Shown: positions 42,707 through 54,508, numbered from the stretch's first letter. The stretch: 64,000 bases of DNA from Enchytraeus crypticus (GCA_905160935.1 CAJHZI010000758.1:220001-284000); one strand, 5' to 3'. Numbers and translations: made by a program. Notes: generated by a model not told the origin, from the sequence alone.

Positions 42707-45571
42707 TTTATTCACAGAGTAATTCTGCGGACATAATAACTAAAAAAGAAAATCGAGTGCAATGCAAAACACATCAACACGCAAAGATCAGTAGACACAG
42801 AAAATGCAAATTTAAGTAATGCTATAATAATTCTATAATACTATTTATCATGGTCCATATCAAAGTTTTCACTATCTATATCTTTGTGTCTTTCTTTAAA
42901 CTTTTTTATTAAAAGTTCTTTCCTACTACTGATGGCTTCTTTTGCTTGTGCAATCCTACTGCATAATTCAGTCTTACATTTTCAATCATCTGGTATAGTA
43001 TGAAAAAAATATTTGAAACTCCTTACCTGTTCCTATTTCGTACCATTTATTATAATATTGAGTTCACCTCTATTCTGAGACACTTTCATCTCTTTTGTCG
43101 TTTTGATGTTAATCTTCATTCCATATTCCTATGGCGTATCATTCAGCCTATCCATTATCTTCTACAGTCCAGTCTCACTGCCCACTACCACTCCTTAGTC
43201 ATTTGCAAATCTTAAGTCTTGTAACAGTTTTCCGCCTACTTCTACTCTTTCTGCAATGACCTCTATGGCTTCCTCCACCTCAGCGTAAATGGTAAACAAC
43301 AGCGGCAAAATGCTACAACTTTGTCTTACTCCACATCCTATTTCCACATACTCATATATTATTATATATTTATTCATTTATTAACAGAATGACATTAAAT
43401 AAATTAGAAAATGAATTATATTTTAATTGCTTATCAAATGATGCTAAAATATTGTCTAAATTTACCTGTAGTATATGCCTAGATAGAAAATCTAGTAAGG
43501 ATATCTTACATTTATTTGATATCTTACATTTATTTGATATCTTACATTGTAAATTGAAGCTACAAGAACAACCTGCTGATGATTGCACAGTGGCGCCTCC
43601 AGTGACAGAGAAATGTACAAAGTGATTTTTTCAAAGTAAGCAAGGTTTATAAGGGTCAAGATATATTCTGTCACTCCGCTTAAATAAAAGTATAGCGATA
43701 GGTAAATTGAGGAGGAAGATGCTGAAAATGTTTAATTGAAGCCAACAGGTTTAATACTTCCTTTATGCCAAAATGAAAGTACTACAAGACTATAAAACTT
43801 CCATAAATGTTATCCTTCTGTCATAATACCTTAAGCTTCTAATATTTGACTATTATTTTGTCTCAAATTATTTTTCTGTCAGGTGTAAATTATATGTTAC
43901 AATTTTCTTTGATTTTTAAGCAAAGTATTTACAATTTTTCAATATCGCACATTACAAAAATATTTGCAATATTACAAGGTTTGTCAGAACGAAGACAGAG
44001 ACGGAAACAACCCTGTCTGCTACTGAATCCTCATCAAATGCCACAGAGCCTGTAAATTTATTGGAGTCTGATTACAATGAGACTAGTGACATTGGTAATG
44101 AGGAACATCCAGTTGCGAGGGCATGGCCTGAGAATGAGGAGCGTCCAGCAGAGAGTGGATTGACTGAGATTAATGCACTATTGCCGAACAATGTTTGTAT
44201 TATTCATTTTACGTAGTTAAATTACTTATTACTTGACTAATATAACTAAAATATCATCTCAGTAATTTCGCTCAAAATTAGCTGACTGTAGAGGTGGCCA
44301 AGTTAGTAACTGAAAGAAATTAACTCGTCTTGCAGGAAAGTAACCAACTAAAAGTTTAAGTAATGCTTAGTTTGCTAACTGAAAAGTTACTAACTACTTT
44401 TAAAATGTTGTTACTTTTTTAAAATTTTGAAAAATCATAAATAATTCATTTATTGTAGTATTTAGAAGTTTTTTCAGTTCAGTACAGTTTATGAGTTTAC
44501 ACAAACACTTTACAACAGTTCAAAAATGAAAAAACATCCGAAAGTTAAATTATAAAAATTAGTGATATTTTTCAGTACTATATTCATTTGCATATGCATT
44601 AATTATCATTGAGCTCTGTGTTTTGTTTGGGTTGCTGAAGAATACACCAACCGTGGACTGCATGTGTTATAAAAGGTGATCCAAATGAATGGCAGAAAGG
44701 GCAGTCGGTTGGTGAGCATCTAGGCTTCAAAACTGCTACAAAATTTTCTAAGTGATTGTAAAAGTACACACCCCACACAAAAGAATAGTGACGATGATCA
44801 TTGAACTCTATAAAATGTTATAATTTATAGCAGGAGCAGTCTGGGAGAATTGAGCTGATGCCTTTGGATGAAGCTTCAGGGTATGACTTCATGTATGTTT
44901 TCAGTTAATGAACACTTGATAAGCATTGGGCAACAAGTTCAAAATCCGCTTGATCTGTCTCTATCATTTTCCGTGTAATAATAAAGTCGGGAGGTAATAT
45001 GGCGCTACGGTTGAATATTTGCTTCGGATGCAAGTGGCCTGGGTTCAAATCCCAGGTCGGTTAATGCGCAACTTACTTCACGTGAGCAAAGGTTCACCGT
45101 ACATAACTCAGGACGTGCTCATCCGAAGTATTTCACTTCACAAACATGAATATTTTCGGCAGAATTGAAACTCGGGTCTTATTCAAAAAAAGTGAAAACC
45201 CTTTTAAGCTTCCCAACTTCCTTCTTTAGCAGTGTTTTAGCCTACCTTGCTGTTAGTTTAAATTTATCTCTTGTTGGCGTGTACTATTTCTGTATCAACT
45301 AATTTTTGCTATCAAACTATTTGGTTAATTATTTTAATGATTGAAGCTTCAGAATCTGTTAAATTATATTTATTAAGCATGTAGGATACTGTAGCTGTAA
45401 ATAGATGACGTTGATTTAATGTTTTCTGGCTCCATTATGTTGCCATATGGAACTAATAACCAGATCTCATGCATCAGTGATGGAAGAAGCACTGGATTTG
45501 AACCCTACACATGCTGATCTGCTGTCAGGGTCGCTACTGACCATTTAAAAACAATGTTGTCAATTGTTTTG

Positions 45572-45617
<46 letters not shown>

Positions 45618-47347
45618 TCATGGCCAAAAGTTTAGCACCGATTAGATAAATACACTAAACTTGAAATACATTAATCTGTAGCGCCAGACGTGCTAAAAGT
45701 AAAGCAACTACTGTTTATGTTTATTAAATGTCAATGTACTACATACATATTTTCACTAGTCTCAGTATCTGGTGTGACTTCCTTTGTTTGCAATGACTGC
45801 TTTAATCCGATCAGGCATGGAATGCACAAGATTGCGACAGTACTCGGGTGTTATTTCGCTAGTCCACACTCGCTTAATTGCTTTAATAAGTTCTTGTTCA
45901 GATGACGGATTCATTGCTGCTACCTTCTGTTTCATGTAAATCCACAGATTTTCAATAGGATTGAGATCTGGACTGGACCCAGGCCAAGGTTCAAGGACCT
46001 CCACACCTTGTTCTGTGAGCCAGTTGGTAACAATGGTTGACCGATGGCAGGGCGCTCCATCTTGCTGAAATATTGAACAGTTAAGCAATTCCATGTTTAA
46101 CAATAGTTTATCTTGCAAAACTGATAGATATTTCTGTCCGTTGATCGAAGTATTTTTCGGCATAAACCATAAGCCACCTCTACCAGTTCCAGAGAAGCTC
46201 CCCCAGACCATGATTGTTGGTGCTTGCCGCACAGACGGTATCACATAGCGGGTGTTATACCGTTGATTTGCTGGGCGCCGCACGTGTCTGATGTAGGATC
46301 TGAACTGCGAGAACGTTGATTCATCCGAAAAGAGAACTTTCATCCAATTATCGCACGTCCAGTGACGGTAGATTCTACAGAACCTCAGGCGATCCTTGAT
46401 ATTCTTGGCGGTCAGGCGAGGTTTCCTTGCTGGGCGTCGCGATGGTAGGTTGAATTCAGTTAGGAGACGTCTTCTCACAGTCCTGCCACTTACGGCTGAT
46501 CGTGTCTGAGAAGCAATTTGCGCTGATGACCAGGTTGGATGCGCTGTAGCAACACGTCGGACTTTTCTGTCAGTGCGAGGCGAGGTGATGCGCGGACGTC
46601 CAGACCTTCTGCGAGACTTATAGCCCTTCAATTCATTCATTCTCGCTATAGCTCGAGTCACTGTCGACTTGGCTATGTGTAAACGTCTAGCTATCTCACT
46701 ATGAGACATGTTCAGCTCATGCAGTACCGCAATTTGTGCACGCTTTGTAGGAGAAGTTTCTTTGGATTTTCCCATTGTGCTGATACAATTTCAAATCTAT
46801 TACCTTATGAGTATAATATTGTATGCAAAATGTCAAAACTAAGCTGTTTGGCTACTACAATGGAATTCTAGTGATAATTCAATAAATGGCTTAACTCCTG
46901 TCCTACACTGTGAAGTATTCAAGTCGATTTATCAAATGACCAGTAGGAGAGAGATACATACATAAGCTGGGCTGACAAAAGAGGGCGTAAGTGTCAAATA
47001 GTGGACAAGAGTTCAGTTACGTAACAGACAATAACTTCCTAACAACCAACAAGTTACTTGACTGTCACTACTGAAGTCTACGGCTACGCTTGAACAGTCT
47101 CTGGCTGGACGTCTGCAAACTGGAATATTTACCTTGCCTGGTTCACAGAGGGTGTGTCATGCCTGACACTAATCACTCAAGCAAATAATCATTGTATTAA
47201 TCAAACAAGTGTATTTAGTAACAAGTGACAGCCCAGCATCATGTTTCTAGTGATTGACCGATTTTCACTTGGGAAATATTATTACTAAGTCACATTATAC
47301 AAATTTTTAGTGAATAATGCTCATCGGTGCTAAACTTTTGGCCATGA

Positions 47348-47417
<70 letters not shown>

Positions 47418-48824
47418 GTATATGTATCTGTATTTCGCCACTTGAGAAAACAACACACATTCACTGCACAGTGAAACAAAATCAATGACACAAAATGCAA
47501 ATACACAGTGAAAATAAAATTAAAGCACAGAAGCAAAACAAATAAACGAAACATATGCTGTGCACATCAAGCCTTTCTCTACAGCATTATGAAGGTATAT
47601 TCACCCTTACAATTTCTCAAAATGAGCGTTTATCATACTTCTGTAGTTATTCTCAAACAAAATCGTATCAGTATTAATTAAACATATTTGCTAATCGGCA
47701 TATATCATTCACTGCTAGATACTTACTCAGCGTCCTTAACATAATATATAGGTGTTGCTCTGTTTTATGGTTACAGGCTGACTTTATTTTTGGTCGAGTC
47801 AATTCTAGTAACAACCCTCTCTACCTGGCTATAGCATTGTATATGTTGATCTTGTAGTAAACTAATTTATACTGTTTTGGCTATGTAAAATGATAACTGT
47901 CATTGGTCGATAACGTACAGTAAATATATTTTTGTATTTTATGTTAATGCTTCTAGATCCAGTGGGCAGGGAAACAAAGAGAAGCAACCAAGAGAAAAAC
48001 GTGGTGGAACTAGGGATTTATTCAATACATGCAGAGCTAGCAAACCATTGAAAAAACCTTGCCGTTATATCTGTGGGGCGATATCCGCACTAAGTGTATT
48101 GGCTTTGGTGATTGCAATCAGTTTTTACTTTGGGTGGAAATATGGCTCAAAACCCGGGCCTCCTGATGGTCACTATACCACAACAACAATCCCGATGAAT
48201 GTCAGCTCTCCTCCACAGGTGAATGTCAGCTCTCGTCCACAAATGACGAATATTTTGCCATTTCTGATCCTTAATCAATTGAGGGGCATCACCAAGCTTG
48301 CATTGATTGCTGTGGTCTGGATAGTAGAAAAAGATCAGCCTCTAGAGATCCCTGGCATCTGCAACACGCAGTCTGATATAATAAAAGACGGAGAACCTAT
48401 CCAAACAATTGACTTCTCTCTTCGCTCAAATGTGTGGCCTAGTATGTGCGATTACACGTTACCTGCCTCTGAAAGTCTGGTTGAAGCTCGCATCGTTGCA
48501 GAGAGGAATAGAGGTGAAGTAGAATTTGAGCAAATTCCAGCCTTTAAAAATGACAAATTCACCATACGTGAGCGGACTCCTGAGAATGACAGATTTTACA
48601 TTCACATATACAGTCCGGTGATTGGATTCCATAATGTTAGTTGCGAAGAGGGTGCTACTTCTAAACACTTCAGCTTGCAGTGTATTGACGGAGGGTGCAT
48701 TCTCAATCTGCACAATGTCTCTAACTTCGCAGGTGCCACTGTCAAGTTCGTCTTCACAGATCCAAACGAGGTATCCACAAATAAGTGGTACTATTTGCTT
48801 GAAAGCCTGGCCACAACTATATGA
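42306..48824 (+). CDS. Gene D: predicted type II membrane protein, three exons, unknown family
   Basis: Exons 42306-42355, 43979-44212 and 47957-48824 join with matching phases (2 and 2) into a 383-residue frame. The ATG has a strong context (AAGATGG). Residues 1-131 are hydrophilic, first acidic and Ser/Thr-rich, then basic (KEKQPREKRGG, KKPCR). About 132-155 is one hydrophobic segment (YICGAISALSVLALVIAISF), so the N-terminus is probably cytosolic. The 228-residue outer part starts with a Thr/Pro-rich stalk with two N-V-S-S sites, has further glycosylation sites (NVSC, NVSN) and about five cysteines. I recognise no family; a secreted or receptor-like role is only a guess. Exon boundaries are inferred. 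Confidence 0.55.
42480..42780. repeat. (TA)n tracts with a 184-bp foldback sequence
   Basis: The foldback spans 42583-42766. Outer arms 42583-42618 and 42731-42766 are perfect 36-bp reverse complements (TGCATTGCACTCG ... CGAGTGCAATGCA). Inner arms 42647-42662 and 42705-42720 are perfect 16-bp complements (ACTCTGTGAATAAAGT). The centre is (TA)n. Confidence 0.9.
42840..43378 (-). mobile_element. LINE family A RT fragment
   Basis: In minus sense: CGVRQSCSILPLLFTIYAE (motif B), GGKLLQDLRFAND (motif C with Asp to Asn), then the region homologous to 5944-6180. Stops and deletions. It sits in intron 1 of gene D. Confidence 0.75.
43388..43625 (+). other. Possible alternative exon of gene D
   Basis: Acceptor TTATTAACAG and a phase fitting exon 1 would give an alternative C-terminus (NKLENELYFNCLSND, FTCSICLDRKSS, three copies of an 18-bp unit encoding DILHLF) ending at TGA 43623-43625. 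No usable in-frame donor to exon 2 was found, so it would be a terminal exon. Confidence 0.25.
43979..44212 (+). CDS. Gene D exon 2: acidic Ser/Thr-rich segment
   Basis: Acceptor ATTACAAG, donor TTTTAC|GTAGTT, phase 2 in and out, 234 nt. Reads RTKTETETTLSATESSS, ESDYNETSDIGNEEH and WPENEERPAESG. The acceptor has a weak pyrimidine tract and the donor is not optimal. Confidence 0.5.
44213..45570 (+). other. Gene D intron 2, left part
   Basis: Contains a tRNA-like segment at about 44990-45070 (T-arm CTGGGTTCAAATCCCAG, anticodon-like loop TTCGGAT, but no acceptor stem) and a SINE-1 fragment in reverse at about 45470-45540. No exon seen. Confidence 0.4.
45575..45613. repeat. (TA)n flanking the transposon, left
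   Basis: TA tract directly bordering the Tc1/mariner end; the right border (47352-47412) is also (TA)n, as expected for insertion at a TA dinucleotide within a TA microsatellite. Confidence 0.9.
45614..47351 (-). mobile_element. Tc1/mariner transposon with intact transposase frame
   Basis: Terminal inverted repeats begin CAGTCATGGCCAAAAG at 45614 and end with the reverse complement at 47351; about 28 bp match perfectly (to ...TTTAGCACCGAT). TA flanks both ends. Length about 1738 bp with a single full transposase frame on the minus strand. Confidence 0.92.
45762..46775 (-). CDS. Tc1-like transposase, DD35E
   Basis: Cut-and-paste transposase, 337 codons, normal Tc1 length. N-terminal paired-type helix-turn-helix DNA-binding region (residues about 10-115; MSHSEIARRLHIAKSTVTRA, GRPRITSP linker), then the DDE core: Asp in LFSDEST, Asp in FQQDGAPCH, Glu in DLNPIENLW. 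Hand count gives 35 residues between the second Asp and the Glu, so DD35E rather than the classical DD34E of Tc1. No stop or frameshift seen, so activity is possible. It lies in intron 2 of gene D, in the opposite orientation. Confidence 0.92.
   Translation of the reverse strand: MGKSKETSPTKRAQIAVLHELNMSHSEIARRLHIAKSTVTRAIARMNELKGYKSRRRSGRPRITSPRTDRKVRRVATAHPTWSSAQIASQTRSAVSGRTVRRRLLTEFNLPSRRPARKPRLTAKNIKDRLRFCRIYRHWTCDNWMKVLFSDESTFSQFRSYIRHVRRPANQRYNTRYVIPSVRQAPTIMVWGSFSGTGRGGLWFMPKNTSINGQKYLSVLQDKLLLNMELLNCSIFQQDGAPCHRSTIVTNWLTEQGVEVLEPWPGSSPDLNPIENLWIYMKQKVAAMNPSSEQELIKAIKRVWTSEITPEYCRNLVHSMPDRIKAVIANKGSHTRY
47352..47412. repeat. (TA)n flanking the transposon, right
   Basis: Long TA tract after the right inverted repeat. 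Confidence 0.9.
47957..48824 (+). CDS. Gene D exon 3: membrane anchor and outer domain
   Basis: Acceptor TTAATGCTTCTAG ends at 47956; phase 2 in; 288 codons to TGA 48822-48824. Holds the basic juxtamembrane region, the single membrane segment and the whole outer domain (for example DFSLRSNVWPSMCDYTL, RFYIHIYSPVIGFHNVSC). A short internal duplication encodes NVSSPPQ then NVSSRPQ. The length and evenly mixed composition argue for real coding sequence. Confidence 0.7.
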
Positions 48825-48969
48825 CCGGCGGATGCGGAAGAGGATACTTCATAGGTTTCAGTCTCGATCGCCTCAGCGTTTGCTGAACATTAACCCTTCC
48901 TTATCTTTGGCTGGCTCTTACATTCCTCTACTTATATTTTGTTCTATCTGTTAGCGCTCTTTTATGACT

Positions 48970-49095
48970 TTGAAAGACCTGTATATTAATTATAATTCAT
49001 TGCCTATTTTCCTCTTAAGAAATCTACAAATTTGAAAAATTATCTTCAAAAGCTTGAACTCTTCTTGCTCTCTATCTTTCTCAACCGTTAAGTCT
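48970..49095 (+). repeat. Fragment shared with 50.74-50.86 kb
   Basis: TTGCCTATTTTCCTCTTAAG, AAATCTACAAATTTG and AAAAATTATCTTCAAAAG occur nearly unchanged at 50760-50825. It lies in the presumed 3' UTR of gene D. Confidence 0.7.
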
Positions 49096-49379
49096 TTTAT
49101 GACTTGCTTAATAGTATTAGTCGTAATTTAATCAGCAATTTAATACACGGAATAGGTTAGAAAATATAAATCACATTGATAATAGTTTCAAGCTGACGTA
49201 GATGAAATCAGAACGAACAATGCTAGTTTCGTTGTAAAAATATTTAGATGTTATTTTGTTATTGCACAGTGTTTATTAAGCTACACTGTGTCGTGGTAAC
49301 TTATTTTCTAATTGGGCGTATTATGAACTGTGTGATTTTTTGATAATACTGTGTGTATGTTATAATATAACAAGATAAT

Positions 49380-49570
49380 ACATATGAGTTTGGAGTGAAG
49401 AGCTGGATGTTAAGCTAGCGAAAGGTAGACCACAATTGACGTGGGATGTGGTGATTAAGAAGGACGTGAAAACTAGGGAATTGACTGATGATATGGTGTG
49501 GGACAGAGAGGACTGGAGAAAGTCTATTTGCATCCCACTCCTAGTTAAACTGGGATTTAAGGGAAGATAA
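49380..49570 (+). mobile_element. LINE family E C-terminal end
   Basis: The frame reads EELDVKLAKGRPQLTWD, DVKTRELTDDMVW, DREDWRKSICIPLL, KLGFKG, then a (GATGAT) tail. Typical LINE C-terminus; 5'-truncated. Confidence 0.75.
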
Positions 49571-49799
49571 TGATGATGATTGGATAATACATTTGACTAG
49601 TTTTTGACATTTTGCGATATATTTTCACTGTATTTGCTGTTGTTATGTTGCTGCTATTCTTTTATTTTTCTTGTTGATTCTTGATATTGTTCTGTACAGT
49701 AGAAAATAAAATATAATTTAAACGACAGATGAAAAAGACTCCTATTCTCTGTCAAGATTCTTGATCGATTGAGTGCTCTTGACGGGAGGAAAGCGGAGT

Positions 49800-49935
49800 T
49801 GAAATATACTCTTCGAGTCTGCCTTCTGTCATAGTCTCTCTCTCTCTTAGTGCACTGCCTATTGGCAGGTCCATGGTATATAACGCCTCCACTCTTCTGT
49901 CTTCCGTTTTCCTCTTCTTTTCCACATATTACTCT
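49800..49935 (-). mobile_element. LINE family A 3' end
   Basis: Short CT tract, GTGCACTGCCTATTGGCAGG, GGTATATAACGCCTCC; 5'-truncated. Confidence 0.8.
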
Positions 49936-49939
49936 CACA

Positions 49940-50735
49940 GTAACAAGGGGAAATATAGGCCTTAATAAAGATGGTCTAACTATAAGGCAATAAATAAATT
50001 ATAAATAATAGTAATAATCTATAATAATAAGGAATGTACAAGCCTATGCACACGTATGTACAAGTTCTTATATAAAACGACTTTCAGTTGTTCAGCTGGC
50101 TTGATTGTTGCTAGTAGAGATGCTCAAGAGAAAGTTAGCATTTCTCTCTACGTTAAATTTCTCTCTACCTAATTATATCCCTAAACTCTTATAGAAGGTG
50201 TCTGGATGGTATAAAATAACCAAATACCCAAAAGATTTAAGGGATTGCTATAGGTCATTCTTTTATCTTTTTTCTCTAGTAGAATCTAACTTTTAATTGT
50301 GGTAAGTATTCTAGTGCTTCTACTTTTTTATTTATTGAATTTTTATGTATAATTTAAGTGCAGGAGCTAAAGTAGTAGGCCTATGTTTAATTGTCATTGT
50401 GTGCAGATATTTATGCGTGCATATTGTTGATTGTCTTAATAATTATACTACATTTTCTGCTAAATTTATCTTTACACATAATTATGGCCTAAACTAAGGA
50501 TTTTATCGAACATCATTAATAATTAATGCAAATGCTGCATTTTTAAAATTCAGAATATGTAAGTGCCACTTGTGGGTATTTATTTCCGTTCATGCGCTCT
50601 AACTGCTTATTGTGTAGATCTATACCAATTGTGATGTGCGTGTGATAAAAGAAATAAATATCATTGAACCGTGGATAATTGCATGTAGCCTAATCGTGTG
50701 CTCAGAACTTTACAGAATGTACAGTAGATAGACAC
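49940..50735. other. No gene recognised
   Basis: AT-rich sequence without motifs on either strand. Confidence 0.4.
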
Positions 50736-50739
50736 TACA

Positions 50740-51370
50740 CTGTGAAAGACCTGTGTATTAACTATAATTCATTGCCTATTTTCCTCTTAAGAAATCTACA
50801 AATGTTAAAAATTATCTTCAAAAGTTTAAACTCTCCTTGCTCTCTCCTCAACCGTTAATCTATTCTACTTAATACATGCTTGCCATGAGTAGGCCTACCC
50901 TACGTGTGTAAGCTCCACAAATTATTTATAGAAAAAATCAATCACTCTTTTCTAAATTCATATCTTAACGTTTGTTGCACCATATGGAATGACATTCCAA
51001 GTGATATCAGGAAATGCTCTTCTGAAACAGTTTTTTTAATTATATAGGAAACATCTGATTATAAATTGGAGGGACTACAGTTCTTGATAACAACAGCTAA
51101 GGCCTAATTCTTGTACATCCTTTTAATCGTGCATTAAGTTACGATAATATGTATATTTTGTATCTATTGTAATATTTCTCTTTTCTTAAATTTTCATGTT
51201 TGCTTTTAGTCATACTTTAGATGCGCGTCGCTGTTTAATAATAGTACAGGTAATCAGCTAGATAGAATGTATTTCGCTCCTACTGGTGAACTTTGTATTT
51301 GTACCTTGACTGATCAACTTCCCTTTGTTTATGTGTTGATTCATGTTACAAATTAATAAACACAGTTTTC
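50740..51370 (+). mobile_element. LINE 3' fragment
   Basis: Around 50982-51030 the translation reads TIWNDIPSDIRKCSSETVF, the conserved C-terminal block of many LINE polyproteins (WNxLPxxIRxC). Followed by AT-rich 3' sequence and TTAATAAACAC near 51354. Confidence 0.55.
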
Positions 51371-51569
51371 TCTCTACCAATTTTTAAACTGTGCTTAATG
51401 TTCTCATCTAAACGGAAGGCCACTGCGGAGAGAGGCGAACTCAGAATTTGACCCCTTAAAAACGCGATATTGAATCGAGACTGGTTTTAATAGGTTGCCT
51501 CTAGCCAGTAAATGAGAAACTAAAATTTGTTGTTTTTAAATCACAGTAGATACTGTATATATTCCTTAT

Positions 51570-51975
51570 CTGCTACATGAACCTTAAAGAAGGAAGATTT
51601 TAGGAAACTGGAGGCATTGCAAATGTGGATATGGAGAATAACGAAGAAGATTAGCTGGACTCAAAAAGTTACAAATGAGGAAGTCCTGGAGAGAGTTGGT
51701 ACAGATAGACAGTTGATAAATGTATTAAGAAATAGGAAGAAGAGTAGGATCATAGGACACATTCTAAGGGCGAAAGTCTAATAATAGAGGTACATGTAGG
51801 AATAGAAGGAAATAGAGGCAGAGGCAGGCCGAGATTAGGTATGTTAGATGATTTAGAGCTCGACTCATATGTGGACATGGAGAAGAAAGCGGAAGAAAGA
51901 GAAGAGTGGAGGTTTTATATACCATGGACTTGCCAGTAGGCAGTGCACTAAGGACAGTGCACTAAGGCAGAGAGA
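51570..51975 (+). mobile_element. LINE family A 3' half
   Basis: TTAAAGAAGGAAGATTTTAG, TTAGCTGGACTCAAAAAG, AGAGTTGGTACAGATAGACA, GGCCGAGATTAGGTATGTTA, hairpin TTGCCAGTAGGCAG, tail. Frameshifted. Confidence 0.8.
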
Positions 51976-51984
51976 TACTGTCAG

Positions 51985-52110
51985 AGACGATCTGACTGAG
52001 ATTCGAACCGCCAGTCGATTAGTAGCTTCAGACTTGACAACTTACTACTACACTTCCCTGATAAGCAAGAGATAAAAAGGGTTCGAATCTCAGCCTAACT
52101 CGCTCTGTCT
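51985..52110 (-). repeat. tRNA-like repeat (tentative)
   Basis: In minus sense GGCGGTTCGAATCTCAG is a good B box; the matching A box is poor. Directly after LINE-A. Also a plus-strand GGGTTCGAATCTCAGCC at about 52079. Confidence 0.3.
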
Positions 52111-52539
52111 CCGCATGCGGCAACAGTTGCTAAATGTAAATTGTACTTGACGTAAGAAATTATAAGCAACAATTTGTTGCTGTAGCCTCTAATTTTTGGC
52201 TTTTGTGGCATTTATCAAAGAGCTGCGCTTTATTAATATACATATTGATTGTTAAATAAATTGTTTGGTTATGATTTACTTATAATGATAAAAGTACAAA
52301 TAATGATGTACTAATAATAGTAAAAGTATAATAACGATAACACTAATAATAATAAAATAAAATATTACAGAGAAATGTAAATGAAGTCTCTCATAGCTCA
52401 TCCAAGAATAATGTTAGAGATGATAACAAGCATTGCAAAACACTAAAACAGATAAGTCAATCGAGTCACAAGTTTAAAAGCGCTCTAATGTTACGACATC
52501 TTTCCTAACGACCACAAAAGCAAGCAGAAACATGTATTG

Positions 52540-52594
<55 letters not shown>

Positions 52595-53285
52595 ATGACT
52601 TCATTAACACATAGGCCTAATAGAAGAGCTCTCCGAATTATGGCACAAAATATATAACAAATGCGAAGACAGGTAAAAAGTTTAACTTTGCAACAGTCTT
52701 TAAATTTAAACTTTGCTCAGTAAATTTATCCATAGGATTGAAATTTCGTCTAAAGACACACTAACCAATAGTCAAACCCACGATTTCGACAATCTAACGG
52801 TACAGATATATTTTCAACTGACCCAGTCATTTCAAAGACAAACGCAATTCACTTTATCATCACGACTAGATTTGTAACTCAACATCAGTTGGACTTTCCA
52901 TAAATAACTATAATGATTAGTTAGACTATGTACCATTACACATCAATTTATCTGCTACTTAGGCCTATCGCTCGTATATAGTGGAATGGAGATTGCAGAA
53001 TTCAAGACAGGCCAAAAGCTACTAAAACCGTAACTGCTTAATTGAAGTTAATTCCGCTTAATTAACAAGCTCCTCTCAATTCCTTTTTACCACGAAGTGT
53101 GAAATAGAAACCTTAACAACGATTTACCAAATATTTCAGTGTCAGGAAACTTTATATGGACGATCTTGAGTTGAATTTGAATTCGATTTCCAAGCAACCA
53201 AATCAGATATTTAGCACATTCTAATGAAGTTAGGTCTCATTCAGGTACTTGAACTGATCAATGGAAGAGTGATCTTACGGTATCA
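52111..53285. other. No gene recognised; (TA)n at about 52535-52592
   Basis: AT-rich; one long TA microsatellite. Confidence 0.4.
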
Positions 53286-53289
53286 GTCG

Positions 53290-53462
53290 TCATCACTCTT
53301 CCCTTCAGTGCACCGCCAAGTGGCAGGTCCAAGGTACATATTCATACTCAAAGTCTGCTTTTCGCTCCATAAGAGCACTCTCTAGATCAACAAGTTATCC
53401 CTTCACAAAGTCTATGCGTTATGCTTACTTTATGTAGCCTATAGGTTGGGAAAAGTACGGTA
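53290..53462 (-). mobile_element. SINE family B 3' part
   Basis: CAGTGCACCGCCAAGTGGCA, TACATATTCATACTCAAAG, TTATCCCTTCACAAAGTC. Confidence 0.75.
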
Positions 53463-53639
53463 TATAAAGGGTCAGTAATAGTATCTGATTTACATACAAT
53501 TCATCAGAGTAATAGTCAAGTGTATCATACGTATGTCAATTCTTTGTTACATTTTACGTCTGTTTAGTTTAATTTAATTAAACTAATAGCTTAGAAATGC
53601 AATAAGGGAGCTAGTTTATGATCATGTCTGCTTAATTTA

Positions 53640-54205
53640 GACTTTATTTTAATGGTGTTGAATCTCTTTCTGTAAAGCAGTCTCAAACACAGATTTCAGT
53701 CAGGTCAATGCTATTTACGTTTTCGTAGTTAACGACAATAAAATAATAACAATAATAATAAAGAATATTATAATAATTATAATAATAATAATAATAAAGA
53801 AACCTAATGCCAGTAACTTCTTTTTTGTTAAGCAGTCTCGAAGACAGCCACCGCCGGCCACTGCTATGGAAATAGTCGCTTATAAGCGAAGCACAGGGTG
53901 GTCATATCTTCTAATAAATATATACTAATAATAAATAAATAATATAATAATATAAATAATATAATATAATAATAAAATAATAATAATAAATAAATAGAAG
54001 TCAGATCTTTAATGGTAACGAGTAGTTTGTCTTTAGAATTTCAGGCCAGTGTAATTAACGTGCTCGTAGTTAAAGATGTTAGTAATATACAACAAGAAAC
54101 GTAAAAACGAGTTAGGAACTTGTAAAGCAGACTCGACGACCTGTAACAGCCGGCCACTGCTCATAGAAATGGTCACTTCAAAAGCACGGGGTGGTAAGGG
54201 CGTCT
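53640..54205. repeat. Diverged tandem duplication with AAT-rich spacer
   Basis: GCCGGCCACTGCTATGGAAA (53846) recurs as GCCGGCCACTGCTCATAGAA (54149), with similar left flanks (AGCAGTCTCGAAGACAG versus AGCAGACTCGACGACC). The spacer is (AAT)-rich. Confidence 0.55.
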
Positions 54206-54394
54206 TAGCCACATAAGCAATTTCGGAACAGAGAATTGCGTGACATAGTTTGCGTCATGAAATTCTCCAGGGAGGGGGTACCTGAAAATCAAACTTAGGG
54301 GGGTACCGTAAGCTGCGTTTTGCGTCATAGGCCAATGGGGAAAGACGCCCCTGCATTAGGTACTGGTATTATTATACAAGTATGCCAAGGGGGA

Positions 54395-54508
54395 GACGCC
54401 CCTGTGTGGGGGGGGGGTGCTCAGTGAGTGTAGTAGGGGGGAGACGCCCCTGTGGCGGGGCTCAGTGGGTGTAGTAGGGGGGAGACGCCCCCGTGGGGGG
54501 GTGGGGGC
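54395..54508 (-). repeat. Tandem repeats in the RNF11 3' UTR copying the terminal codons
   Basis: The word CTCAGTGNGTGTAGTAGG occurs at 54420, 54461 and 54508. The last is the real end of the RNF11 frame (Y-Y-T-H-stop read in reverse); the other two are downstream copies, each separated by GGGGGAGACGCCC sequence. Confidence 0.8.

Noticed and set aside
44990..45070. tRNA gene
   Set aside because: Good T-arm and an anticodon-like stem, but no acceptor stem pairs; more likely SINE or tRNA relic.
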